DNA of 64,000 bases from Colwellia sp. C2M11 (GTDB lineage Bacteria; Pseudomonadota; Gammaproteobacteria; Enterobacterales; Alteromonadaceae), in the NCBI RefSeq assembly GCF_018860915.1, contig NZ_JAHKQD010000048.1, positions 62,001 through 126,000 of the forward strand, given 5' to 3'. This document shows, one piece after another, positions 26,717-35,218 of the stretch. The number at the start of each line of letters is the position of its first letter. The stretch's first letter is position 1. The notes below the pieces were generated by a model. It searched no databases, was not told the DNA's origin, and was given only the letters and a program-made list of their open reading frames with translations. The position numbers and the translations under genes are program-made.

Positions 26717-28015
26717 TTAGGGTTTTAATTGGACATATTGTTCAATGTCATTGCCTTCTTGTTTGACTAGTCGATTCCATTCTCGTTTAGGTAGTTTTAA
26801 ATTAAGATGACAGTTACCTTCATCATCATAATGCTCATTTTGAATACTGTTTAATCGATATAATATTCCACGAAGTTTTCCCGCTGTTGGCGGAATAACT
26901 AACATAGTTTCAACTATTTGACTTCCTAGACGTTCAGTCAGTGCGGTAAAAAATAAATCAATACCAATATTAGCTTGAGCTGATAGCCAAACTCTTATGG
27001 GCCGCCCTTGATAATCTCGGTCTATTCTAGGAGCAACATCATCTAAATTATCAATTTTATTACAAATAATTAACTGTGGAACTTCATCTGCTTCAATTTC
27101 AGATAAAACATGCTCCACCTGTTCAATATTTTCACTTCGCCTATCATCTGAAATATCCACCACATGAATTAATAGCTCAGCTTCACGGGTTTCTGTTAAT
27201 GTCGCTTTAAATGCAGCAACTAAATCATGAGGTAAATGACGAATAAAACCAACGGTATCAGCTAAAATTACACCACCAATACCCTCAAGCTCAATTCGTC
27301 GCAAGGTTGGGTCAAGTGTTGCAAAAAGTTGATCAGCGGCATAAACATCTGATGCCGTTAATAGATTAAATAGCGTAGACTTTCCTGCATTAGTGTAGCC
27401 AACTAACGATATTGTTGGCAATTCAGCACGCGTTCTTGAACGTCTGCCTTGTTGTCTTTGTCGTTCAACCTTTTCTAAACGTTTACCAATCATCACCATA
27501 CGTTCACTTAATAAACGTCTATCGGTTTCTAATTGCGTTTCGCCTGGTCCACGTAAACCTACACCACCCTTTTGACGCTCTAAGTGAGTCCAGCCACGAA
27601 TTAATCGACTACTCATATGTCGTAATTGTGCTAATTCAACTTGTAACTTACCTTCGTGTGTACGCGCTCGCTGCGCAAAAATATCAAGAATAAGTGAAGT
27701 TCTATCTACTACACGGCACTGGCATAAAGCTTCAATGTTTTTTTCTTGGGAAGGCGATAAACTATGATTAAATAGCACAACATTAGCGTCAAACAAACGA
27801 ACAGCTTCTGCTATTTCTTCGGCTTTTCCTGAGCCAACAAAAAATTTAGGGTGTGGAGTACTACGTTTACCAGAAATAACGGTTAACGCGCTTACGCCTG
27901 CAGAAGAAACTAACATTTTAAATTCAGTTAAATCTTCACGGGTACTTTCATCTGGGAAGTCGAGGTGGACAAGCACTGCTTGTTCACCTGCTTGATAACG
28001 GTCAAACAACTGCAT
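26717..28015 (-). CDS. hflX: HflX, ribosome-associated GTPase
   Basis: HflX is a GTPase that splits stalled or heat-damaged 70S ribosomes. The 432-residue product has the N-terminal ribosome-binding domain with the glycine-rich segment (LERQKGGVGLRGPGETQLE), a coiled linker (KRLEKVERQRQQGRRSR) and a TrmE-Era-Era-like G domain. G1 is GYTNAGKST, G2/G3 LFATLDPTLR and ADTVGF, and G4 NKID. The short C-terminal domain follows. It sits between hfq and hflK, the conserved order. About 150 bases separate it from each neighbour, so internal promoters are possible. Confidence 0.97.
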   Translation of the reverse strand: MQLFDRYQAGEQAVLVHLDFPDESTREDLTEFKMLVSSAGVSALTVISGKRSTPHPKFFVGSGKAEEIAEAVRLFDANVVLFNHSLSPSQEKNIEALCQCRVVDRTSLILDIFAQRARTHEGKLQVELAQLRHMSSRLIRGWTHLERQKGGVGLRGPGETQLETDRRLLSERMVMIGKRLEKVERQRQQGRRSRTRAELPTISLVGYTNAGKSTLFNLLTASDVYAADQLFATLDPTLRRIELEGIGGVILADTVGFIRHLPHDLVAAFKATLTETREAELLIHVVDISDDRRSENIEQVEHVLSEIEADEVPQLIICNKIDNLDDVAPRIDRDYQGRPIRVWLSAQANIGIDLFFTALTERLGSQIVETMLVIPPTAGKLRGILYRLNSIQNEHYDDEGNCHLNLKLPKREWNRLVKQEGNDIEQYVQLKP

Positions 28016-28153
28016 TAAACCTTAGAAATAATGACTGTCGAGACAGGATAAAAAAATTCTCTAAAAAGTCACATTCAAATAACGCGAATACCAACCTATG
28101 CGTAAAAGATAAGTTGTTCTGAGTAAAATTTAGCACCAAAATATAAGTAACTT

Positions 28154-28399
28154 TTACTCTTCTGACTCTGACTGATTAGCCGCCGGTGCTGTGTTTACTG
28201 CACGTGCTGGTACTACGGTTGAAATAGCATGTTTATATACCATTTGACTAACGGTATTCTTTAATAGAATCACAAATTGATCAAATGATTCTACTTGCCC
28301 TTGTAGTTTAATACCGTTGACTAAATAGATTGCAACTGGAATACGATCACGACGTAACGCATTCAAAAATGGGTCTTGTAAAGATTGACCTTTTGCCAT
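28154..28399 (-). CDS. hfq: RNA chaperone Hfq
   Basis: The hexameric Sm-like RNA chaperone that pairs small RNAs with mRNAs. I start at the ATG at 28399 (81 residues), with AAGGAG seven bases upstream; the longer in-frame start has no such support. The Sm1 motif ([24 protein letters not shown]) and Sm2 motif ([10 protein letters not shown]) are intact, as are Q8-D9 and the rim arginines RRDR. The C-terminal tail after PARAV is short and acidic (NQSESEE), shorter than the enteric form, a state common in marine gammaproteobacteria. It is downstream of miaA, separated by 321 bases. Confidence 0.97.
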   Translation of the reverse strand: MAKGQSLQDPFLNALRRDRIPVAIYLVNGIKLQGQVESFDQFVILLKNTVSQMVYKHAISTVVPARAVNTAPAANQSESEE

Positions 28400-28720
28400 T
28401 TTATGGCTCCTTTTTCTTATTATTAAATAAAAGTTATTAACCAAAATTATTTTTGATTAATGATAATTTTTGCTATTCCCCAATACATAACCAGTTAATT
28501 ATACATCAATATTTTAATATTGCTTAATGATTACCAGTATATTTATCTTTATTGAGAATATTATTGTAACTATTTACGTAGTGAAAACTGTCGCTAAACA
28601 GACAAAATATAGCTTTAACTAACCAATTATTGCTAAATAATGTGATACAACAACTGTTTTCACCTTTATTTAACCTAATAAAAATGTCATTAAATTTTCA
28701 TGTTTATTAGGTTTTTTATA
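28400..28720. other. miaA-hfq intergenic region
   Basis: These 321 AT-rich bases presumably carry the hfq promoters. Besides the hairpin at 28672-28713, I see no ORF with a ribosome binding site and no sequence repeat. Confidence 0.55.
28672..28713 (+). terminator. Hairpin with a T-run on the plus strand, just after miaA
   Basis: AACCTAATAAA pairs with TTTATTAGGTT over 11 bp. The T-run (TTTTTT in all) follows on the plus strand, while on the minus strand, the direction of miaA and hfq, the sequence after the stem is AAATAAA. It could end a plus-strand transcript, or act as a processing hairpin in the minus-strand message. Confidence 0.5.
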
Positions 28721-29665
28721 TCAATCACATTTACCAACGGCAGCTAACACTTTTGACAAATTCATTTCATCATCTGTTGTTAACCACTGCAATTCAGGCC
28801 AACTTCTAAGCCAGGTTAATTGGCGCTTAGCCAATTGCCTTGTAGCACACACACCTTTGAAAATCATTTCTTCATGACCATATTCACCGTTCAAATATTG
28901 CCACATTTGACGATAACCAACACAACGGATTGAAGGTAAATTTTCATGTAAATCATTGCGTTTTTTTAACTCAATAACTTCCTTTTCAAATCCTTGCTCT
29001 ATCATTTGTTGATATCGCAACTCAATTCGTTCATGCAAAGTACTGCGCTCTTTCGGTGTGATGGCGAATTGTAATATATCGCCATCGAGCTTATTACCTT
29101 TAATTTGTGTCAATTGTGTCAAAGTATTACCTGTTAAGCGAAATACTTCTAATGCACGAATTAATCGTTGAGGATCATTTGGATGAATTCTTTGTGCCGA
29201 AACGGAATCAACTTGCGCTAATTGCGCATGCATTGCTTCCCACCCATGCTCTACAGCTTCCCTTTCTATCTGTTGACGCACTTCACTACTTGCCGCAGGT
29301 AGTGGTGAAATCCCTTCAATGAGACTCTTAAAATACATCATAGTTCCCCCAACTAACAAAGGAATTCGATTATTAGCTCTGATACTCGCTATTTCAGCTA
29401 ATGCGTCATGACAGAAATCAGCAGCAGAGTAGCTTTGCGCTGCATCACGAAGGTTAATTAAACGATGAGGGTATTTCGATAATTCATCCGCGCTAGGTTT
29501 AGCTGTGCCAATATCCATATCTCGATAGATTAAGGCTGAATCAACGCTAATAATATCGCAAGGCAAAGCATCAGACAAAGCCATAGCTAATGCGGTTTTA
29601 CCCGATGCTGTTGGCCCCATTAAACAAATAACAGGTGGTTGCTTGGCTACATTTTTTGTCGACAC
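28721..29665 (-). CDS. miaA: tRNA dimethylallyltransferase
   Basis: MiaA transfers the dimethylallyl group to adenosine 37 of tRNAs reading codons that start with U, the first step to ms2i6A. The 314-residue protein starts with the P-loop [14 protein letters not shown] (about residue 17), followed by [22 protein letters not shown] (substrate-binding Asp and Ser), [31 protein letters not shown], and the C-terminal [17 protein letters not shown]. All are standard. It is preceded by mutL with 38 bases between them and followed by hfq, the classic cluster order. Confidence 0.98.
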   Translation of the reverse strand: MSTKNVAKQPPVICLMGPTASGKTALAMALSDALPCDIISVDSALIYRDMDIGTAKPSADELSKYPHRLINLRDAAQSYSAADFCHDALAEIASIRANNRIPLLVGGTMMYFKSLIEGISPLPAASSEVRQQIEREAVEHGWEAMHAQLAQVDSVSAQRIHPNDPQRLIRALEVFRLTGNTLTQLTQIKGNKLDGDILQFAITPKERSTLHERIELRYQQMIEQGFEKEVIELKKRNDLHENLPSIRCVGYRQMWQYLNGEYGHEEMIFKGVCATRQLAKRQLTWLRSWPELQWLTTDDEMNLSKVLAAVGKCD

Positions 29666-29703
29666 TAAATTGGAATCTCATGTTAACTATACTGGTAACT
29701 TAA

Positions 29704-31623
29704 CTAATGTGTTACGTCCAACTCAGTAATAGATATTAATTGCTTAACTTGAGATGTAAGGTCTAGCGGGACAGATTTCAAGAGTACGGCATCTATTTTT
29801 TGTGTTGATAGTGTTTTTTTTGCTTCTAGCCATAAAGCTTGGGCTTGTTCTTCACTATAGTGTTGAGCAACCATCACACTAGCTAGCGCAGCAATGATAC
29901 TTTTATCACGCTCTTTTGGTTGTTTGTCACCGTGGTCAAATGATAATAATTTTTCAATAATTTTGATAAAACTTGTACTTACATCTTGTTCTCGCAATAA
30001 AGCTGGAAACTGTCGTATCTGTAATCGCCCTTTACTACCTTTATCGTTTACAGTCACAACAATGCCCGCTAACGCTAATTCAGACTGATAGTGTTGTATT
30101 GCTCTCATTTGCTGCTCTGATAGTTTTATCACAACAGGCAATAATAAAGGTTGACTAATTAACCCTTTATTAGGTTTTGTTTCACTTAACTGCCAATGTA
30201 AGAGAATTTTATTTTTGTGTAATTGGTACGCTAAGGTGGCTAATGAAAGTAAGCGTAAACTGCTGTCTTGTTTGAAAATACCATATTGCCCTTGCTCAAT
30301 AGCAATAAAGAACGTTTCAGCATGGTGTTGGACTTTTAAAGCAGTAATCGGGTTAGAAAGTTCTCCCTCTGCAACCTTGTTTGTAGGTTCACTTTCATTA
30401 TGTACTATTGGAGTCATCAGTTTTTGATAATTTTCTACCGCAGACTTAGTTATTCTTGGACTAGCAGTATAATTATTGGTTGTCGCAGAACGCGGACTAT
30501 ATGCTTTTTCATTTATTTGAGCTAATGGTTTTATATAATCAGGACGATCATATTGCACACTTTCATGTATCGGTTCAACTTGATTCTCTACTGGCAGGTG
30601 CTCTTCCTGAAAATCTAACAGCTGATTATTTTCCATTAATGCTTTATGACACACAGAGTAAATAAAGTCATGAACATAGCGACTTTGATGAAAACGCACT
30701 TCATGTTTAGCTGGATGTACATTCACATCAACTTCACGGTGATCAAGAGTTAGAAACAACACAAATGCAGGATAAGTATCTGGTGGTAATAAGTCGGCAT
30801 AGGCTTGACGAATCGCATGATTAATTAACTTGTCACGCATCATTCGGCCATTAACATAGCTATAGCAAAGATCATTTTGATTACGTGCAAAGCTTGGTTT
30901 TGCTAACCAGCCAGAAAACAACATATCATCATGCTGACAGTGAACTTCTACCGCATGTTCAACAAACTTTTGACCACATACCATAGCAACACGCTTGGCA
31001 CTTTGTGCTTTAGTCATTGCAGCGCGATATTGACGAATTATTTTTCCGTTATGTGTTAAAGAAAAACTAACGTCAAAACACGCCAATGCAATACGCCTTA
31101 TCACTTCATCAATATGATTAAATTCTGTTTTTTCAGTACGTAAAAACTTACGCCTTGCAGGTGTATTAAAAAATAAATCTAATACTTCGATAGTTGTACC
31201 ATCGGGATGTGCGGCAGGCTGTATACTCACAGCCATATCACGACCTTCAGCACTCGCTTGCCATGCTGTTGCTTGGGCTTTAGGCTTAGACGTTAAAGTT
31301 AATCTTGCCACTGAACTGATACTTGCTAATGCTTCACCACGAAAACCGAGACTGTTTATCGCCTCTAAATCACTTAGATCTTTTATCTTACTTGTTGCAT
31401 GACGACTTAATGCTAATGTTAATTCGTCTTTGGCAATGCCAGCACCATTATCACTAATACGAATACGTTTAACACCACCTTTATCAACCTCAATATTTAT
31501 ATTGGTTGCGCCTGCATCTAAGCTATTTTCAACAAGCTCTTTAATAACTGAAGCAGGTCGTTCTACGACCTCTCCGGCCGCTATTTGGTTCGCTAATCGT
31601 GCTGGAAGTATCGCTATTGTCAT
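29704..31623 (-). CDS. mutL: DNA mismatch repair protein MutL
   Basis: MutL links MutS mismatch recognition to strand incision. The 639-residue protein has the GHKL ATPase domain in the first ~330 residues: RLANQIAAGEVVERPASVIKELVENSLDAGAT divided around motif I, ISDNGAGIAKDEL (motif II), and GFRGEALASISSVA (motif III). A long glutamine/asparagine-rich linker leads to the C-terminal dimerisation domain. The endonuclease motif DQHA(X)2E(X)4E found in species without MutH is absent, so a separate MutH is expected. Gene order amiB-mutL-miaA is conserved. Confidence 0.97.
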   Translation of the reverse strand: MTIAILPARLANQIAAGEVVERPASVIKELVENSLDAGATNINIEVDKGGVKRIRISDNGAGIAKDELTLALSRHATSKIKDLSDLEAINSLGFRGEALASISSVARLTLTSKPKAQATAWQASAEGRDMAVSIQPAAHPDGTTIEVLDLFFNTPARRKFLRTEKTEFNHIDEVIRRIALACFDVSFSLTHNGKIIRQYRAAMTKAQSAKRVAMVCGQKFVEHAVEVHCQHDDMLFSGWLAKPSFARNQNDLCYSYVNGRMMRDKLINHAIRQAYADLLPPDTYPAFVLFLTLDHREVDVNVHPAKHEVRFHQSRYVHDFIYSVCHKALMENNQLLDFQEEHLPVENQVEPIHESVQYDRPDYIKPLAQINEKAYSPRSATTNNYTASPRITKSAVENYQKLMTPIVHNESEPTNKVAEGELSNPITALKVQHHAETFFIAIEQGQYGIFKQDSSLRLLSLATLAYQLHKNKILLHWQLSETKPNKGLISQPLLLPVVIKLSEQQMRAIQHYQSELALAGIVVTVNDKGSKGRLQIRQFPALLREQDVSTSFIKIIEKLLSFDHGDKQPKERDKSIIAALASVMVAQHYSEEQAQALWLEAKKTLSTQKIDAVLLKSVPLDLTSQVKQLISITELDVTH

Positions 31624-31664
31624 GATTATTCTTATTTTTTAGGTTTTAAATTTACAATACAGTG

Positions 31665-33002
31665 CTAACCTGCACGGGGAATTTTTAAAGTCTGACCAAT
31701 ACGAAGTACATTAGATTTTAAGTTATTGACCGCTTTAATTCTGGCCACAGATATCTTATAACGTTGCGCGAGTACCGACAAAGACTCACCACTACGTACT
31801 TTATGCTTTCGCATGGTCGTAGCTGCTATTAAGGTACCTTGAGGAGCATTGCTCGTAAAATAACTATCAACCGCTTTAAAAATGGCATTCGCAAGTTTTG
31901 TTTGATGAGTTCTACTATTAAGATTTTTTTCTTCGGTTGGGTTAGAAATGAAGCCTGTCTCTATCAATACAGAGGGAATATCAGATGATTTCAAAACGGC
32001 TAAACTCAAACCTTCAGGTTCTTTTTTATGGAGTTTAGTTACTTGTTTTAATTCCTTAATAACATGCAATGCAAATTCATAACTACTGGCCATAGTGTAT
32101 TCTTTTTTCATATCAGCAAGCGTAAAAGCTAAGTTTTTATCTTTTGTTAATTTAATGGTATCGCCTGCTCCACCTAATAATTCTGACTCATCTTGCCTAT
32201 TTGCAATCCAACGAGTAAATTCAGAATTAGCCCGTCTAGATGATTGTACTAATACTGAAGCACCACTCGGTTTAGATGATACAAAAGCATCAGCATGGAT
32301 AGAAATAAGTAAATCCGCTTTGTTTTCTCTCGCTAGCTCTGTTTTTCGACTATGTGTTACATAGTAATCGCCGGTTCTGATCATCGCCGCTTTAAAGCCA
32401 TCTCGTTGATCAATCATCTTAGCGAGCTTTTTAGCAATTGATAGCGTTATCCTTTTTTCATATGTACCCTTAGCACCAATAGAACCAGGATCTTCACCAC
32501 CATGCCCAGCGACAATCGCAATAACTATATCTCGTTTACCATTAGAACTGTTATTTTCAGTAATAGGCGTTGATTTATTTTTATCATGTAAGTCAATAAC
32601 TAACCGGTCTCCATACTGTCCTGCAGGTGCCAAAGGAAAAACAGTTAATGGGTACTTTTTTGATAGTTCTAATACTAGTCGAGTACTGCCTGTTGATTTG
32701 GCAGTACTGGTACGAAATACCTGAATTCGTGGATCATTTTCAGCTAATTTTGTGAGCGCAACATTATTTTTGGTGTTTTTAAAATCAATAACTAAGCGGT
32801 CCGGTTTACTTAAAGTAAAATATTTATAATCAGGTTTACTTTTCAGATCGAAAACAATACGCGTATTTTCTGGTGCCGGCCAAACACGAATACCATCAAT
32901 ACTATTAGTGCTTGCTAAGGCATTATTTGTACATAAGAGTACTACAGCTAATAAAAGCCAAAATACAATAGACGCTATGGAGGGTAATAAACGCATAACC
33001 AA
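31665..33002 (-). CDS. amiB: N-acetylmuramoyl-L-alanine amidase AmiB
   Basis: A periplasmic zinc amidase that cuts the peptide from peptidoglycan at the septum, activated by EnvC-type LytM proteins. The 445 residues comprise a signal peptide (about 1-30), an AMIN domain (SIDGIRVWPAPENTRIVFDL, septal targeting), an Amidase_3 catalytic domain (about 165-380) with the zinc ligands in VAGHGGEDPG (His), KRIT (Glu of the strand region) and ISIHADAF (His), plus catalytic Glu in VLIETGFISN, and a single LysM at the end (HKVRSGESLSVLAQRYKISVARIK region). It lies between tsaE and mutL. Confidence 0.96.
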   Translation of the reverse strand: MVMRLLPSIASIVFWLLLAVVLLCTNNALASTNSIDGIRVWPAPENTRIVFDLKSKPDYKYFTLSKPDRLVIDFKNTKNNVALTKLAENDPRIQVFRTSTAKSTGSTRLVLELSKKYPLTVFPLAPAGQYGDRLVIDLHDKNKSTPITENNSSNGKRDIVIAIVAGHGGEDPGSIGAKGTYEKRITLSIAKKLAKMIDQRDGFKAAMIRTGDYYVTHSRKTELARENKADLLISIHADAFVSSKPSGASVLVQSSRRANSEFTRWIANRQDESELLGGAGDTIKLTKDKNLAFTLADMKKEYTMASSYEFALHVIKELKQVTKLHKKEPEGLSLAVLKSSDIPSVLIETGFISNPTEEKNLNSRTHQTKLANAIFKAVDSYFTSNAPQGTLIAATTMRKHKVRSGESLSVLAQRYKISVARIKAVNNLKSNVLRIGQTLKIPRAG

Positions 33003-33094
33003 CCTTAAAAATTTTTAATTACTAATCTTAAGTGATATAAATGCTCAAGATATTCTCACAAAACCTATCAGAAACTGCTTTAGCAATCATCACA

Positions 33095-33592
33095 TTAACC
33101 ATATGTTAATGCCAATTGCTGTAAAACATCCTCACCTCGTTTAGAGCAAGCTTGTAAATCGATCACTCGTTGCTCATTTTGATAAACCATATTAATGATT
33201 ATATCCTCATTAGCCAAGAGGCCAGCGCCTTTTTCTGGCCATTCAATAAAGCAACAACAATTATCAGCGAAATAATCGCGAATCCCCATATATTCTAATT
33301 CTTCAGGATCTCCTAGACGATATAGGTCAAAATGATAAACTTGCCACGGCGGTAATTCATACGGTTCAACTAAGGTGTAAGTTGGGCTTTTAACGTTGCC
33401 TTTATGCCCCATTCCACGTACAAAACCACGTGTAAGTGTTGTTTTTCCAGCCCCCAAGTCACCATTTAAAAAAACCACCAGTGATTGTTGGGCTTGTTGT
33501 TGTTCATTTTGCCACTGTAATACTTTAGCTAAGCTATCGCCCATAGCAATTGTCGCGGCTTCATCGGGTAAAAGGTACTCTAACTTTTTCAT
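33095..33592 (-). CDS. tsaE: tRNA threonylcarbamoyladenosine synthesis ATPase TsaE
   Basis: TsaE is the ATPase that resets the TsaBD complex during formation of t6A37 in tRNA. At 165 residues it is a normal single-domain P-loop protein: Walker A GDLGAGKTTLTRGFVRGMG, switch-like SPTYTLVEPYE, Walker B-type VYHFDLYRLGDPEELEYMG, and FIEWPEKG near the end. It starts the tsaE-amiB-mutL-miaA run. In enteric bacteria nnr precedes tsaE; here no nnr lies between it and queG. Confidence 0.97.
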   Translation of the reverse strand: MKKLEYLLPDEAATIAMGDSLAKVLQWQNEQQQAQQSLVVFLNGDLGAGKTTLTRGFVRGMGHKGNVKSPTYTLVEPYELPPWQVYHFDLYRLGDPEELEYMGIRDYFADNCCCFIEWPEKGAGLLANEDIIINMVYQNEQRVIDLQACSKRGEDVLQQLALTYG

Positions 33593-33953
33593 TTTTTCTC
33601 AAAATTTTCTATTAATCGTTAGGTTAGCTATTCTATGCCTAGAAAGCTTACAATAGTATGAATAGGTGATATTACATTAATCATAGTAACTGATAATAAT
33701 ATCATCTGATGCGCCATGAATATAGACAGGCTCGGAGGTAACTATAAAATATTTATGCTCTTATAAAAGTAAATATTATTTGGTTATTTAGCCGATGGAA
33801 TAAAGTCACCAACCACAAAAATACTAACCGGTAAAGTGAAGTATTCTGACACTTATATTTTGCTCGAGATTGTTGTGGTAAACTCATCAATCATTTACAC
33901 CTAGCAGCTATACTAAACCATACTTTATTTGTATTGGTTATTTTATTTAAAAA
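33593..33953. other. Divergent tsaE/queG intergenic region
   Basis: These 361 bases hold both promoters. The nnr (yjeF) gene that enteric bacteria carry here is missing, and I find no remnant of it. No repeat or structured element was recognised. Confidence 0.6.
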
Positions 33954-35144
33954 ATGACAAAAACAATCCCAGATACTCATGCTATCAACTATTCCCAATT
34001 GGCTGAAAAAATCCAGTGTTGGGGTAAGGAATTAGGCTTTTCTCAATTAGGTATTACTGATATTGACCTATCCCAACATGAAAGAAGCCTTGAAAAGTGG
34101 TTAGCAAATGGTTATCACGGCAATATGGAATATATGGCGCGTCATGGTTTAATGCGTGCACGTCCTGCAGAGTTGGTACCAGGAACGGTTAGAGTTATTA
34201 GTGTTCGATTAGACTATTTGCCTACTGACGCCAAGTGCGCTCGTATTTTGAAAGCGAAAGATCACGCTTATATTAGCCGCTACGCATTGGGGCGAGACTA
34301 TCATAAACTGATGCGAAAACGGCTACAGTCATTAGGCAAAAAAATTGCTGAACATTGTGAAGAGTTCAATTTTCGTCCATTTGTTGATTCAGCCCCCATA
34401 TTAGAACGTCCCCTTGCTGAAAAAGCGGGTTTAGGTTGGGTGGGTAAGCATACCTTATTACTCAATAAAGAAGCTGGCTCGTGGTTTTTTCTTGGTGAAC
34501 TGCTTATAGATATACCACTGCCAATAACATCAATTAAACCTAAAAACACAGAAAGATCGGTCAATGACTGTGGCAGTTGTGTTGCTTGTATAAAAATATG
34601 CCCAACCAAAGCTATCGTAGAACCTTATGTCGTTGATGCCAGACGCTGTATTTCTTATTTTACCATTGAATCTCCTGATCCTATTCCAATAGAATTGAGA
34701 CCATTAATGGGTAATCGAATTTATGGTTGTGACGATTGCCAACTTATTTGTCCTTGGAACAAATACGCAAAGCTGAGTTTAGAAGATGATTTTCAAGCGA
34801 GAAATCAACTGGATGAAATAACACTTTTAACGCTATTTTCTTGGAATGAAACTTACTTTTTAGATGTTTTTCAAGGTTCGCCGATACGACGAATAGGGTT
34901 TCAAAGCTGGCAACGTAATATTGCCGTAGCATTAGGTAATGCTCCTTGGGATGCTGAAATTGTTCAAGCATTGGAAGATAAGTTACCACTTGCTTCCGAA
35001 TTAGTTGCTGAGCATATTCATTGGGCTATAGCACAGCAAAACCTAAGTAAACCAAATAAAGACGTTATGAATAAAAGCCCGATTGAACGACTTAATGCTA
35101 GATTAATTCGTTCAGTAGAAAAAGGGCTTCCTAGAGATGCATAA
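33954..35144 (+). CDS. queG: Epoxyqueuosine reductase QueG
   Basis: A cobalamin-dependent iron-sulfur enzyme that reduces epoxyqueuosine to queuosine in tRNA, the last step of the pathway. The 396-residue protein has the reductase domain with RYALGRDYHKLMRKRL (cobalamin contact region), PFVDSAPILERPLAEKAGLGWVGKHT across two segments, and two [4Fe-4S] motifs: CGSCVACIKICPTKAI and CDDCQLICPWNK. A C-terminal HEAT-like tRNA-binding region follows (SWQRNIAVALGNAP). No good Shine-Dalgarno is visible before the ATG, but no better start exists. Confidence 0.96.
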   Translation: MTKTIPDTHAINYSQLAEKIQCWGKELGFSQLGITDIDLSQHERSLEKWLANGYHGNMEYMARHGLMRARPAELVPGTVRVISVRLDYLPTDAKCARILKAKDHAYISRYALGRDYHKLMRKRLQSLGKKIAEHCEEFNFRPFVDSAPILERPLAEKAGLGWVGKHTLLLNKEAGSWFFLGELLIDIPLPITSIKPKNTERSVNDCGSCVACIKICPTKAIVEPYVVDARRCISYFTIESPDPIPIELRPLMGNRIYGCDDCQLICPWNKYAKLSLEDDFQARNQLDEITLLTLFSWNETYFLDVFQGSPIRRIGFQSWQRNIAVALGNAPWDAEIVQALEDKLPLASELVAEHIHWAIAQQNLSKPNKDVMNKSPIERLNARLIRSVEKGLPRDA

Positions 35145-35218
35145 TCGTTCAACTATACAGGTTTAAAAATGTCCAAGGTAGATTACAATACCTAATGAAA
35201 TGACTGTTAGCTAAATAT

